Source: an uncultured Clostridia bacterium (GTDB taxonomy: Bacteria > Bacillota > Clostridia > UBA1381). Taken from it: a stretch of 24,855 nucleotides of DNA. A program made the translations under genes and the position numbers. The notes beneath the pieces were generated by a model. The model did not search any database. It worked only from the letters and a program-made list of their open reading frames with translations, and was not told where the DNA came from. This document shows positions 1-8,022 of the stretch, one piece after another; positions within the stretch are counted from its first letter, which is position 1; every line of letters begins with the position of its first letter. The DNA lies in the NCBI GenBank assembly GCA_934486495.1, contig CAKSPW010000031.1:1-24855 (forward strand), written 5' to 3'.

Positions 1-766
1 GCACGTACTTAACGCCGTCACAAGCGATTTTTACATATGTTTCATCAGGATTTACACAAAGCGCAACGTTTGACGGAAGCGTCCACGGAGTAGTTGTCCA
101 CGCGAGGAAATACTCGTCCTCCGTACCCTTTATCTTAAACTTTGCAATAGCCGATTTTTCCTTAACGTCTTTATAACCCTGCGCAACCTCATGGCTTGAA
201 AGCGGAGTACCGCAGCGCGGGCAGTAAGGAACGATTTTATGACCTTTGTAAAGAAGTCCCTTTTCCCAAATCTGCTTAAGCGCCCACCATTCAGACTCGA
301 TAAAGTTATTGTCGTATGTTACGTAAGGATCGTCCATGTCAGCCCAAAAGCCTACAATATCCGAAAATTCCTCCCACATACCCTTATATTTCCATACGCT
401 TTGCTTACACTCGTCGATAAACGGCTCCAAACCGTACTTTTCGATTTGCTCCTTACCGTCAAGACCGAGCTTTTTCTCAACTTCAAGCTCAACGGGAAGT
501 CCGTGAGTATCCCAACCGGCTTTTCTGAGAACCTTATAACCCTTCATTGTACGGTATCTCGGAATCATATCCTTGATAACTCTTGTAAGAACATGACCGA
601 TATGCGGCTTGCCGTTTGCGGTCGGAGGTCCGTCATAAAAGGTGTATGTTTCACCTTTGCCTCTTGAGCTGATACTTTCTCTGAAAATATCGTTATCCTT
701 CCAATACTTCAGAACTTCTCTTTCACGTTCAACAAAATTCATATCCGTTGAAACTTTTTTGTACAT
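1..766 (-). CDS. ileS: Isoleucyl-tRNA synthetase, N-terminal 255 residues (3' end outside window)
   Basis: This enzyme charges tRNA-Ile with isoleucine in the cytoplasm. Translating the minus strand from 766 gives an unbroken frame to base 1. It has the class I signature GPPTANGKPHIGHVL, with HIGH at residues 55-58, then the synthetase block GWDTHGLPVE and a PYCPRCGTPLSSHE segment typical of IleRS, followed by the start of the editing domain (AWTTTPWTLPSN). The start is ATG at 766, about 10 bases after AGGGG; a second in-frame ATG lies at codon 9. The full protein is normally about 920-1050 residues, so roughly a quarter is seen. It begins 30 bp after divIVA, as in the B. subtilis ylm-divIVA-ileS order, and is probably read from the same transcript. 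No T-box leader fits in the 30 bp gap, unlike many Firmicute ileS genes. Identity is very sure. Confidence 0.97.
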   Translation of the reverse strand, partial: MYKKVSTDMNFVEREREVLKYWKDNDIFRESISSRGKGETYTFYDGPPTANGKPHIGHVLTRVIKDMIPRYRTMKGYKVLRKAGWDTHGLPVELEVEKKLGLDGKEQIEKYGLEPFIDECKQSVWKYKGMWEEFSDIVGFWADMDDPYVTYDNNFIESEWWALKQIWEKGLLYKGHKIVPYCPRCGTPLSSHEVAQGYKDVKEKSAIAKFKIKGTEDEYFLAWTTTPWTLPSNVALCVNPDETYVKIACDGVKYV

Positions 767-796
767 TCTCTTCAATCCCCTCTGATTTATTGCATA

Positions 797-1180
797 TTAC
801 ATATTGTTTAATTTATCAAGCATTTCCGTAAGAAGCGCTTTCATTCTAACCTTACCGTTTTCAATACTGTGCATTGATGAAACGGCATCGTTTTTTGCCT
901 TGTCTATAATCTGCTTCGCCTCAAGATGCGCATTTTTCTTCATTTCTTCACATTGATACTTCGTAAGCTCAAGCGATTTGTCTATTTCCGACTTTTTCGC
1001 CTCATAAACGCTTATATCATCATTGAGCTTTTTAATTCTGCTTGTAAGCTCCGCATTATCACGATATAAAATCGTCATATCCTTAATAATCGCATCAAGA
1101 AAATCGTCAACCTCGTCACGGTCATAGCCGCGCATTTTGATTTCAAATTCCTTGCTTTGAATATCAGTCGGTTTAAGCAT
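797..1180 (-). CDS. divIVA: DivIVA-domain cell division/polarity protein
   Basis: A 127-residue protein with the conserved DivIVA N-terminus: residues 1-30 include LKPTDIQSKEFEIKMRGYDR and DEVDDFLD, the membrane-curvature-sensing segment. This is followed by a long charged coiled coil (about residues 35-105). DivIVA oligomers collect at curved membrane near septa and poles and recruit division or pole proteins. The protein is shorter than B. subtilis DivIVA (164 residues) and lacks a long C-terminal tail, so it could also be called a GpsB/DivIVA-like protein; the position between ylmH and ileS supports DivIVA. The start is ATG at 1180, six bases after GGAGGG. A 66 bp gap separates it from ylmH upstream, with no clear terminator, so it is probably part of the same operon. 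Confidence 0.93.
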   Translation of the reverse strand: MLKPTDIQSKEFEIKMRGYDRDEVDDFLDAIIKDMTILYRDNAELTSRIKKLNDDISVYEAKKSEIDKSLELTKYQCEEMKKNAHLEAKQIIDKAKNDAVSSMHSIENGKVRMKALLTEMLDKLNNM

Positions 1181-1246
1181 AAAAAACCCTCCGTTTCATC
1201 AGTTTAAATTAACAGTCAGTATATTAACCGTTGACAGCCGATATTA

Positions 1247-1990
1247 TTATATAAACTTCTGTGCTTCAATATGAATACGATTGCTTCTCGTTTTCGAGCC
1301 GAACGAACAAATCAAAAATCTGCCGTAGCCCTTAACCGATATTAAATCGCCCTCCGCCGTCTTTTTTGACAGGTCGCATACAATCTCATGATTAATGCTT
1401 ACACGCTCGTGCGATATAAGAGATGACACCTTTGAACGTGACTCACCCGTCATCGCCGATAAAACGGCGTCAAGCCTCTCCGACGCACACACTGCGCTTA
1501 TCTGCCTTGTCTTCTTAACGGGCGGTTTTATTTCCTCGCCGGTTATATCGCAAACCTTTACACCGACAGAACCTATTTTTGAAATTCCGCCGAGCAAGTA
1601 CTCGCTGATTGATTCGTGAACAAAGCAAACGGCATACTTTTCAAACACAAAAATATCACCTATTCTGTTTCGCTCCACACCGAGTCCCATTATACTCCCA
1701 AGATAATCTCTGTGAGAAAGCTCCCTTGAATAAGTATGTGAAATTCTTATTGCTCTTATGGGATAGCACGAAAAATCGGTTTCCTCCCATTCGGGGAAAA
1801 CACCGAGAATTTTGCGTTCACATTCCTCGTGACCGCCCCAAAATCCGCATTCGCCGTACAAGACGCGCGCACGATTTATTTCAGCCTGCTCCGCGGCGTC
1901 ATAAAAGCACGAAAAAACTGAACTTCCCCGTTTTTCGCACAATCCGAACAAGTCCGAAACGCCGCTAAGCAATATATTTTTTTCATCCAT
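1247..1990 (-). CDS. ylmH: YlmH-type S4-domain RNA-binding protein (RqcP2-like)
   Basis: A 247-residue protein with the YlmH layout: an N-terminal domain (residues 1-80), a middle domain containing SHRDYLGSIMGLGVERNRIG (about 112-131), and a C-terminal S4 RNA-binding domain (about 170-235) with SERLDAVLS, SRSKVSSLI and the closing GDLISVKGYGRF. In B. subtilis YlmH binds stalled 50S subunits and can act in ribosome-associated quality control alongside RqcH and RqcP; that role is taken from the family. The gene starts three bases after the sepF stop, with no strong ribosome site in front of its ATG, which suggests translational coupling to sepF. The yggT/ylmG gene that usually lies between sepF and ylmH is absent here. 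Confidence 0.93.
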   Translation of the reverse strand: MDEKNILLSGVSDLFGLCEKRGSSVFSCFYDAAEQAEINRARVLYGECGFWGGHEECERKILGVFPEWEETDFSCYPIRAIRISHTYSRELSHRDYLGSIMGLGVERNRIGDIFVFEKYAVCFVHESISEYLLGGISKIGSVGVKVCDITGEEIKPPVKKTRQISAVCASERLDAVLSAMTGESRSKVSSLISHERVSINHEIVCDLSKKTAEGDLISVKGYGRFLICSFGSKTRSNRIHIEAQKFI

Positions 1991-1993
1991 ATA

Positions 1994-2455
1994 TTAAAGG
2001 TCGAGTCCGAACGAAACGGTTGAAGCCGCCTTTTTACCTATAACATCGGTATTTATCTTCATGTTCTTCGGTGTTGCAATGAAAATTCCGCCCGAAATCC
2101 TCTTAACGCTTCCGTCAAGAGCAAAAACGGCACCTACCATGAAATCTACAACCTTTTCCGCATCTTCGGTCTTATCCATTTCGATAACATCGAAAATAAC
2201 GGGACGTCTGTCCTTTAAAACGCTTGCAATGGAGCTTGCGTCATCGAGCTTGCGTACCTTAATTATAGTAATATCATTCTCGGGAATTTCTTCTTCCTCT
2301 TCTCTTTCACGGTCAAATCTTCTGAACTTTGAAAAAGATGAACGCTTAACGGAATCTCTTTCGTCCTCATACTCCTCAGCACCGTCATAATCATCGTAGA
2401 ACTCATCATCAGGCTCTTTACCGATAAAATCCTTAATTGAACTTACAAAACCCAT
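1994..2455 (-). CDS. sepF: SepF, FtsZ-anchoring cell division protein
   Basis: A 153-residue cytosolic division protein that bundles FtsZ and tethers it to the membrane. Residues 1-12 (MGFVSSIKDFIG) form the short amphipathic membrane-binding helix. An acidic linker (residues 13-60, rich in D, E and Y, then R) leads to the SepF core, about residues 62-145, with ITIIKVRKLDDASSIASVL, RRPVIFDVIEMD, VVDFMVGAVFALDG and RISGGIFIATP, all typical of the family. The ATG at 2455 lies two bases after the yggS stop, and its ribosome site GGAGGAG sits inside the end of yggS, so the two genes are tightly coupled. Length is normal for the family. Confidence 0.97.
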   Translation of the reverse strand: MGFVSSIKDFIGKEPDDEFYDDYDGAEEYEDERDSVKRSSFSKFRRFDREREEEEEIPENDITIIKVRKLDDASSIASVLKDRRPVIFDVIEMDKTEDAEKVVDFMVGAVFALDGSVKRISGGIFIATPKNMKINTDVIGKKAASTVSFGLDL

Positions 2456-2457
2456 TT

Positions 2458-3162
2458 TTACTCCTCCGCCTTAATATTATATTTTCTTTCTCCGAATATT
2501 TTGCTGCCCACTCTTACCATATTTGCGCCGTGCTTGATCGCATCCTCAAAATCGCCGCTCATACCCATAGACAGCTTCTCCATACTAACATTATCATATG
2601 TTTTTGATTTAATGTCAATAAAAAGTTTACATATGTTGTTAAAAAGTAAGGTTCTTGTAACATTTTCGCAATTTTTAGGGAGAATTGTCATAAGTCCCTT
2701 TACTTTTACCCTTTCAAGCTCCGCCGCATGCGACAAAAGCGTATCCACCTCATCGGGGCGAACGCCGAACTTCGACTCCTCACCCGATATATTTACCTCA
2801 ATTAATATGTCCATGGCAGGTATGCCTTTTTTTATTGCCGAGCGTTCAATCTCATCCATAAGGTGAACAGAGTCAACGCTGTGAATCATGCATACCTTAT
2901 CTATGATGTATTTAACCTTATTCGTCTGAAGATGACCTATCAAATGCCACCTTACCGGCAAAACATCGTCATACTTTTCAAGAATTTCCTGAACCTTGTT
3001 TTCACCTATGTCCGTCACGCCGCATTTTATCGCCTCGTTAATGACGTCCGCACCGTGAGTTTTGGTTACCGCAACAAGTGTCACATCCTCGTATTTTCTG
3101 CCGACCGACTCGGCACTTTCCTTTATAAGAGCGCGAACCTCTTCAAGCTTTTGTTTAATCAT
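2458..3162 (-). CDS. yggS: YggS/YlmE-family pyridoxal-phosphate homeostasis protein
   Basis: A 234-residue TIM-barrel protein of the YggS/PROSC family, which carries pyridoxal 5'-phosphate and buffers the cell's B6 and amino-acid pools. The PLP lysine lies in VTLVAVTKTHGAD near residue 34. Other family blocks are DIGENKVQE, RWHLIGHLQTNK, IHSVDS, ILIEVNISGEESKFGV, GLMTI, LSMGMSGDFEDAI and RVGSKIFGER near the C-terminus. In many Firmicutes this gene is ylmE, directly before sepF, as here. It follows the HlyD-like gene by 34 bp and shares its operon. The start is ATG at 3162 after GGAAAG. Identity is very sure; its link to division is through synteny only. Confidence 0.96.
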   Translation of the reverse strand: MIKQKLEEVRALIKESAESVGRKYEDVTLVAVTKTHGADVINEAIKCGVTDIGENKVQEILEKYDDVLPVRWHLIGHLQTNKVKYIIDKVCMIHSVDSVHLMDEIERSAIKKGIPAMDILIEVNISGEESKFGVRPDEVDTLLSHAAELERVKVKGLMTILPKNCENVTRTLLFNNICKLFIDIKSKTYDNVSMEKLSMGMSGDFEDAIKHGANMVRVGSKIFGERKYNIKAEE

Positions 3163-3196
3163 AATTCTTTCCGGCTTTCCGTAAAATTTAAAAACG

Positions 3197-4384
3197 TTAT
3201 CTCTCGCCGATTACAATTTCATCAGCATTTTCAAGTTTTTTCTCCGCATCCTCCGAAGTTTTTACTATTATGTACTCCGCTTCCTCATTCGTATAAATAA
3301 CATCGCACGGATAAAACGCCTCAACATTTTGACGTCTTGCAAGCACTCCCTTTTTGCCGTCCTGCGTTCTGAGCGCATAAATCGGAATTTTATATCCCGA
3401 ATAGCTCTTAAATATCAGCTCCATTGAGCTTGTACGCATGGAATACGCACTCTCGACATATTGGCTTGTTTCTATCGCAAGAATACATCTTCCGTCCTTA
3501 GGCTCGGAAATATAAGCTATTCTGCCCGAAACGTCAACACCGGGAATATTGTCAAACCGCATTGAAATCTGCGAATTTACCTTCACGTTTGCCAGACGCT
3601 CCTGTGCTACGGAGCACACAATATACCACTGATGGTTATTAACTATTTTACAAACGCTGTCCCCTGCCGCAACGGTGCTGTTCGCCGTTTTCTCCTTAGG
3701 TGCCTTCAATGCGTCAAACTCGTCAACCGTCAGCTCCTTTACCCGCTCCGGCGTTAAAATATGCTCCATTCCATCGAGAACGGTTGAGAAAATACCTGCT
3801 TCGTTTGCAATAATTTCCTCCTTGTTGCCGCCGAGCTTTGATTCCTTATCAGCCTTTTCGCTTTCAAGACGGCTTATAATCTCCGCTGACGTACTGCCGA
3901 CAGTTCCGCTTCGTAAATTATTTATCGCTTCTTTGTATCTTTCAACGCTTCTCATATCACCCGACACGGCGGCATTTATTATTTCGTACTTATAGCCGTC
4001 AATCCTGTTTTCAAGGTTTGCGCCGTCATCTCCCGACACCGAAATGCTGTTGCCGGTTGAAAGTGATTTTGCATTTTCAATCTTTTTATCAATAGTGCTT
4101 ATCGCCTGTATATTTTCTTCGCTGACATTGCCGGAATAAATTGCGGCAACGGGGGAATTTTTATTAATCCTTGTACCGTCGGAATAAATATCGTATACCG
4201 TTCCGCTTGTACCTGCGGTATAAACGTTTTCCTCGCGCGCAAAAAAACAATTTGTCGAAACAGAGTCCTCATATGTACCGTAAACTGCCTTCTGTGTAAG
4301 AAGCGGGCTTTTCATGTAGCGTATTCCGTAAAACAAAAACGTGCATAAAACGGCAAGAAAAACCGCTGCAAATCCTTTTTTCAT
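3197..4384 (-). CDS. HlyD-like membrane-anchored adaptor protein
   Basis: A 395-residue protein with one N-terminal membrane segment (about residues 4-24, GFAAVFLAVLCTFLFYGI) and an extracytoplasmic body. Residues 45-90 look like the first half of a barrel-sandwich (biotinyl-lipoyl-like) domain, with VYTAGTSGTVYDIYSDGTRI. Residues about 95-195 are a charged, helical hairpin-like stretch, and a second barrel-sandwich half and beta-barrel follow (GDSVCKIVNNHQWYIVCSV, VNSQISMRFDNIPGVDVSG). This is the plan of HlyD/MFP adaptors, but no transporter gene is next to it. Genes of this type sit before yggS-sepF in other Clostridia, as I recall, so a role in envelope or division is possible but unproven. 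It is first in the operon, with its own promoter at 4431-4459 and start ATG at 4384 after AAAGGGGG. Confidence 0.8.
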   Translation of the reverse strand: MKKGFAAVFLAVLCTFLFYGIRYMKSPLLTQKAVYGTYEDSVSTNCFFAREENVYTAGTSGTVYDIYSDGTRINKNSPVAAIYSGNVSEENIQAISTIDKKIENAKSLSTGNSISVSGDDGANLENRIDGYKYEIINAAVSGDMRSVERYKEAINNLRSGTVGSTSAEIISRLESEKADKESKLGGNKEEIIANEAGIFSTVLDGMEHILTPERVKELTVDEFDALKAPKEKTANSTVAAGDSVCKIVNNHQWYIVCSVAQERLANVKVNSQISMRFDNIPGVDVSGRIAYISEPKDGRCILAIETSQYVESAYSMRTSSMELIFKSYSGYKIPIYALRTQDGKKGVLARRQNVEAFYPCDVIYTNEEAEYIIVKTSEDAEKKLENADEIVIGER

Positions 4385-4430
4385 ACAAAAAAGCCCCCTT
4401 TCTTTTTTATAGTTGCAATTCTACAATTCT

Positions 4431-4459
4431 ATTATACACAATATTATGACAAATTACAA
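4431..4459 (-). promoter_or_regulatory. Sigma-A promoter of the hlyD-like/yggS/sepF/ylmH/divIVA/ileS operon
   Basis: Read on the minus strand, TTGTAA (4454-4459) and TATAAT (4431-4436) are separated by 17 bases. It lies about 47 bases ahead of the adaptor start codon. It is the only clear promoter seen for the six-gene cluster. Confidence 0.7.
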
Positions 4460-4498
4460 TAGTTTATTTGTATTTTGTGTATTTTTACGGATATTTTT

Positions 4499-5905
4499 TT
4501 ATATTTCGCCGTGCATTTGTTCAAGCACGTCCAACAGAAAATTCCAAACACGCTCCGTTGACTTAATATCGAGTTTCTCCTTCGGCGTATGAATATCCGA
4601 AATATCGGGTCCGATCGACACACATTCAAGGTTTTCTATCTTGCCGCAAAACAATCCGCACTCAAGACCTGCATGTATAGCCTCGATTTTCGGCTCTTTT
4701 TTGTATTGCTTCCTAAAAACATCAGTCATAATGCGGCAAAGCCTGCTGTCACCGGAGTATTCCCACGCCGGATAATCTCCGCTTATTTTAACATCGCCGC
4801 CAAACGCTCCGGCAACTGCATCTATTTTATCAAGGAGCATTTTCTTCTCCGAGCCGAGCATACTTCTTACGCAAAAAGACACCGAAACATTATCACTCTC
4901 CGTTTTTAAAATTCCCATATTCAGCGATGTTCTTACAAGTCCGTCAATTTCCGTGCTCATGGTTTGAACGCCGTTCGGCAATGAAATCAGCATATTTACG
5001 GCACGCTCCGACGACGATTTATCAAGGACGGAAAGCGTATTTCGTCCGACCTTTTCCGTTTTTACATAAACGTTCTTGTCCTCATACGGTGCTTCGGCTG
5101 AAAATATCTTCTCAAATCTCTCACCGAGCGATAAAATATTATCTCCGCCAATTACCTCGGCAAAGGCAGATACGGCAATTGCGTTGTCCTTTCCTCCGCC
5201 CTCTATTCGTGATATTTCCGCATCGGCGTCCTTCAGCACTCTGCACAAAAGATTTATAGCATTTAATCTGCCTCTGTTTATCTCCGTACCGGAGTGACCG
5301 CCCGTAAGTCCGCCTATTTTTATCGTATAAACATCACCCTCTGCCAAATGCCTGTCAACCGGAATACCGCATACGGCGGTGCATCCTCCGGCACAGCCGA
5401 CCGTAAATACTCCCTCCTCCTCCGAATCTATATTTATAAGACGCTTTGCACGCACACCGCTCATGTCAATTGCCTGCGCACCGAGCATTCCTATTTCCTC
5501 ATCAGATGTAAGAACAGCATAAATCGGCGGCAAAGTAAGGTCATCGCTTGCAAGAATTGCTAAAATCATTGCAACCGCAATTCCGTCATCGCCGCCGAGT
5601 GTTGTTTTATCTGCCCAAATGTATTTACCGTCATTTTTAAGGTGCAATCCTTCATTTTCCATATCGACTGTACAGTCCTCCGTCTTTTCACAGACCATAT
5701 CGATATGCCCCTGCAAAATAACACTTTCTCCGCTGCCCGAGCTTTTTTCTATTATGCAGTTATTATGCTCGTCGCGATAATACTTCAAATCATGCTCCTT
5801 TGCAAAATTCACACAGTAATCGCAAATTCTGTCCGTATTGCCGGACCCTCTCGGAATTGACGATATTTCCTTAAAATAATGCATTACCGATTTTAAATCC
5901 TTCAT
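4499..5905 (-). CDS. pepD: Aminoacyl-histidine dipeptidase (M20 family, PepD/carnosinase type)
   Basis: A 468-residue cytosolic di-zinc peptidase that cuts dipeptides, classically Xaa-His. Metal and catalytic motifs of family M20 are all visible: LQGHIDMV (His67, Asp69), TLGGDDGIAVA (Asp106/107), TSDEEIGMLGA (Glu136 and Glu137), INIDSEEEG (Asp160), GGHSGTEINRGR in the dimerisation lid, and a late His in EAIHAGLECGLF. The length matches PepD (about 480). It starts at ATG 5905, 30 bp after the OPT transporter stop codon, so the two are almost certainly co-transcribed: peptides imported by the transporter would be cut here. The ribosome site (AAAGGG) is about 11 bases from the ATG. No hairpin terminator is seen after the stop. 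Confidence 0.96.
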   Translation of the reverse strand: MKDLKSVMHYFKEISSIPRGSGNTDRICDYCVNFAKEHDLKYYRDEHNNCIIEKSSGSGESVILQGHIDMVCEKTEDCTVDMENEGLHLKNDGKYIWADKTTLGGDDGIAVAMILAILASDDLTLPPIYAVLTSDEEIGMLGAQAIDMSGVRAKRLINIDSEEEGVFTVGCAGGCTAVCGIPVDRHLAEGDVYTIKIGGLTGGHSGTEINRGRLNAINLLCRVLKDADAEISRIEGGGKDNAIAVSAFAEVIGGDNILSLGERFEKIFSAEAPYEDKNVYVKTEKVGRNTLSVLDKSSSERAVNMLISLPNGVQTMSTEIDGLVRTSLNMGILKTESDNVSVSFCVRSMLGSEKKMLLDKIDAVAGAFGGDVKISGDYPAWEYSGDSRLCRIMTDVFRKQYKKEPKIEAIHAGLECGLFCGKIENLECVSIGPDISDIHTPKEKLDIKSTERVWNFLLDVLEQMHGEI

Positions 5906-5935
5906 AACGTATACATCCCTTTCTTTAAAAAACGT

Positions 5936-7819
5936 TTATTCCTTTTTATCCGAAAAATGAATTGAAGCCCACACTATACTCAAAAGCAATACGCCAAAAA
6001 GCACAACCGAACCCCAAATACCCGTATTTACATAACCGGACATATTTATCCCGTCAAGCAGAGTTTTACCGTTTACAGGAACAGCCGCCGCTGCCGCAAG
6101 CAAAATTCCGACCATGCCCTCACCTGCAATCAGTCCCGAACAGTAAAGCGTTCCCGCATCGACCGACCTTTTCTTCTCAACATACATTCTCACAAGTCCG
6201 CCGAGCATTATGGGTGCCGAAAGATGAATTGGCAAATAAAGACCTATCGAAAACGGTAAGACAGGGATTCTCAGTATTTCTGCCGAAACTGCGGCAAATA
6301 TTCCGCACATAACAAGCGTCCACGGCAAATTACCGTCCGCTACGCCCTCCACAACAAGCTTCATAAGCGTTGCCTGCGGTGCCGGAAGCTCGGCAGAACC
6401 GTACCCCCACGCACTGTTTAAAAGATACAAAACCGCGCATATGGCGGCTGAAGAAACAACAACGCCGATTATTTCGCCAACCTGCTGTTTGATTGGCGTT
6501 GCACCGAGAATATATCCCGTTTTCAGGTCCTGTGACGTATCTCCTGCCATAGATGCGGTAATACATATAACTGAGCCTATCAAAACAGCCGACGTCATTG
6601 CCGCAACGGGTGTTTTGCTTACCGATTTTAAAATAAATGAAGCTATTATAAGCGTTGCAATTGCCATTCCAGACACAGGATTGTTTGACGAGCCGATAAG
6701 TCCGACCATCTTGGACGAAACAACGGCAAAGAAAAATCCGAACACAACAATAAGCACAGCTCCAAGCGCACCTATTTCCACAACCGGCAAAAGCCATATC
6801 GCCGCAACAATTGCCGCCGCACCGATCAAAACAGTCTTTATCGGCAAATCCTTTTCACATCTGTTTTCCGAGTTTTCGCCGGAAATTCCGACTACCGCCT
6901 CCCTGAATGTTCTGACTATAAGCGGCATCGTCTTAACAAGGCTCATTATCCCCCCGGCGGCAACGGCACCTGCACCTATATATCTTATATAGTTTTTCCA
7001 AATTGCCCATGCACCGCCTGCAATATATTGCTCCGAAACCGAAACGGCTGACGGATAAATTACGGCGTCCGTGCCGAACAGAGTAATTATCGGCATTATA
7101 ACAAGCCATGCCAAAACTCCGCCCGAAAAAAGATAGCTTGAAACACGTGTTCCGCAAATGTATCCTACTCCGGCAAGCGCCGGAAGGACATCAAGTCCGA
7201 ATCCGCTGCCCTTATATGCTTGTGTATTAAAATCAATTTCACTCGGGAACAGCTTTAAGCCGTCCGATATAAATTTATAAACCGCCGAAACGAGAAGTCC
7301 CCAAAACACACATCCCGATTTGGCTCCGCTTTTTTCCCCGGCCGCAAGCACCTTTGCGCAGGCAGTACCCTCAGGATAAGTAAGAATACCATGCTCCTTT
7401 ACAATAAGTGCACGCCTCAGCGGAACCATCAAAAAAACTCCGAGCAAGCCACCGCATAGCGAAACAAGACATATTTCCAAAAATCCGGGAGGCTCTGTCA
7501 AGCTCTCGTCCGCCCACATAAAAAGGACGGGCATTGTAAATATCGCCCCTGCGGCAAGCGACTCACCTGCCGACGCAATAGTCTGCACCATATTATTTTC
7601 AAGAATAGAATTTCTGCAAAGTATTTTTCTCATAATCCCCATCGAAACAACAGCCGCCGGAATTGATGCCGAAACGGTCATGCCAACTCTCAGCCCAAGG
7701 TATGCGTTTGCCGCACCGAAAAGCGCCGCAAGCAATGCTCCTATAATTATTGCCGTCGGCGTAAGCTCGGGAATAACCGTATCCGACGAAACATACGGCT
7801 TAAAATCTTTATTATCCAT
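5936..7819 (-). CDS. OPT-family oligopeptide transporter
   Basis: A 627-residue polytopic membrane protein with roughly 15 hydrophobic segments. The N-terminal block PELTPTAIIIGALLAALFGA followed by NAYLGLRVGMTVSASIPAAV is the hallmark of the prokaryotic OPT family (putative oligopeptide transporter group). Further blocks are ILENNMVQTIASAGESLAAG, YPEGTACAKVL, SSNNPVSGMAIATL and AGDTSQDLKTGYILGATP, followed by SAPIMLGGLVR. OPT proteins import small peptides or metal chelates with protons; the adjacent pepD favours a peptide substrate here (inference). The first gene of a two-gene operon, with its promoter at 7940-7968 and an AAGGAG ribosome site 11 bases before ATG 7819. No frameshift or missing segment is seen. 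Confidence 0.95.
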   Translation of the reverse strand: MDNKDFKPYVSSDTVIPELTPTAIIIGALLAALFGAANAYLGLRVGMTVSASIPAAVVSMGIMRKILCRNSILENNMVQTIASAGESLAAGAIFTMPVLFMWADESLTEPPGFLEICLVSLCGGLLGVFLMVPLRRALIVKEHGILTYPEGTACAKVLAAGEKSGAKSGCVFWGLLVSAVYKFISDGLKLFPSEIDFNTQAYKGSGFGLDVLPALAGVGYICGTRVSSYLFSGGVLAWLVIMPIITLFGTDAVIYPSAVSVSEQYIAGGAWAIWKNYIRYIGAGAVAAGGIMSLVKTMPLIVRTFREAVVGISGENSENRCEKDLPIKTVLIGAAAIVAAIWLLPVVEIGALGAVLIVVFGFFFAVVSSKMVGLIGSSNNPVSGMAIATLIIASFILKSVSKTPVAAMTSAVLIGSVICITASMAGDTSQDLKTGYILGATPIKQQVGEIIGVVVSSAAICAVLYLLNSAWGYGSAELPAPQATLMKLVVEGVADGNLPWTLVMCGIFAAVSAEILRIPVLPFSIGLYLPIHLSAPIMLGGLVRMYVEKKRSVDAGTLYCSGLIAGEGMVGILLAAAAAVPVNGKTLLDGINMSGYVNTGIWGSVVLFGVLLLSIVWASIHFSDKKE

Positions 7820-7939
7820 TTTGTGTACTTCTCCTTATGCAATATTTTTATTAATATTCCAAATTCGGATAAAGTATATGCAAAATAAATAAAAGAATTA
7901 TATCAAAAAATACGAGCAGAGTTATTATACTCAACTTAG

Positions 7940-7968
7940 ATTATACACAATTTCCGTTTAAATTGCAA
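7940..7968 (-). promoter_or_regulatory. Sigma-A promoter of the OPT transporter-pepD operon
   Basis: On the minus strand, TTGCAA (7963-7968) and TATAAT (7940-7945) are 17 bases apart. This leaves a leader of about 115 bases before the transporter ATG. A short inverted repeat (GAGT/ACTC, 7918-7931) lies just downstream of the -10 box and could touch the start region. Confidence 0.7.
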
Positions 7969-7978
7969 GAGGTAATTG

Positions 7979-8013
7979 TAAAAAAGCAACCGCAAAGTAT
8001 TTTTCGCAGTTGC
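7979..8013 (-). terminator. Rho-independent terminator after mnmE
   Basis: Minus strand: GCAACTGC (8006-8013) pairs with GCGGTTGC (7986-7993), with one G-U pair and a few more weak pairs inside, and is followed by six T. It lies 10 bases after the mnmE stop. A run of T on the plus-strand side means it could also work in the other direction. Confidence 0.85.
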
Positions 8014-8022
8014 TCCGTTTTT

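Noticed and set aside
6441..6992. Long open frame on the plus strand opposite the OPT transporter gene
   Set aside because: It is the mirror of a highly conserved transporter gene, has no ribosome site and a low-complexity Thr/Ile/Ala composition. The same holds for the other plus-strand frames across 0-14.6 kb.
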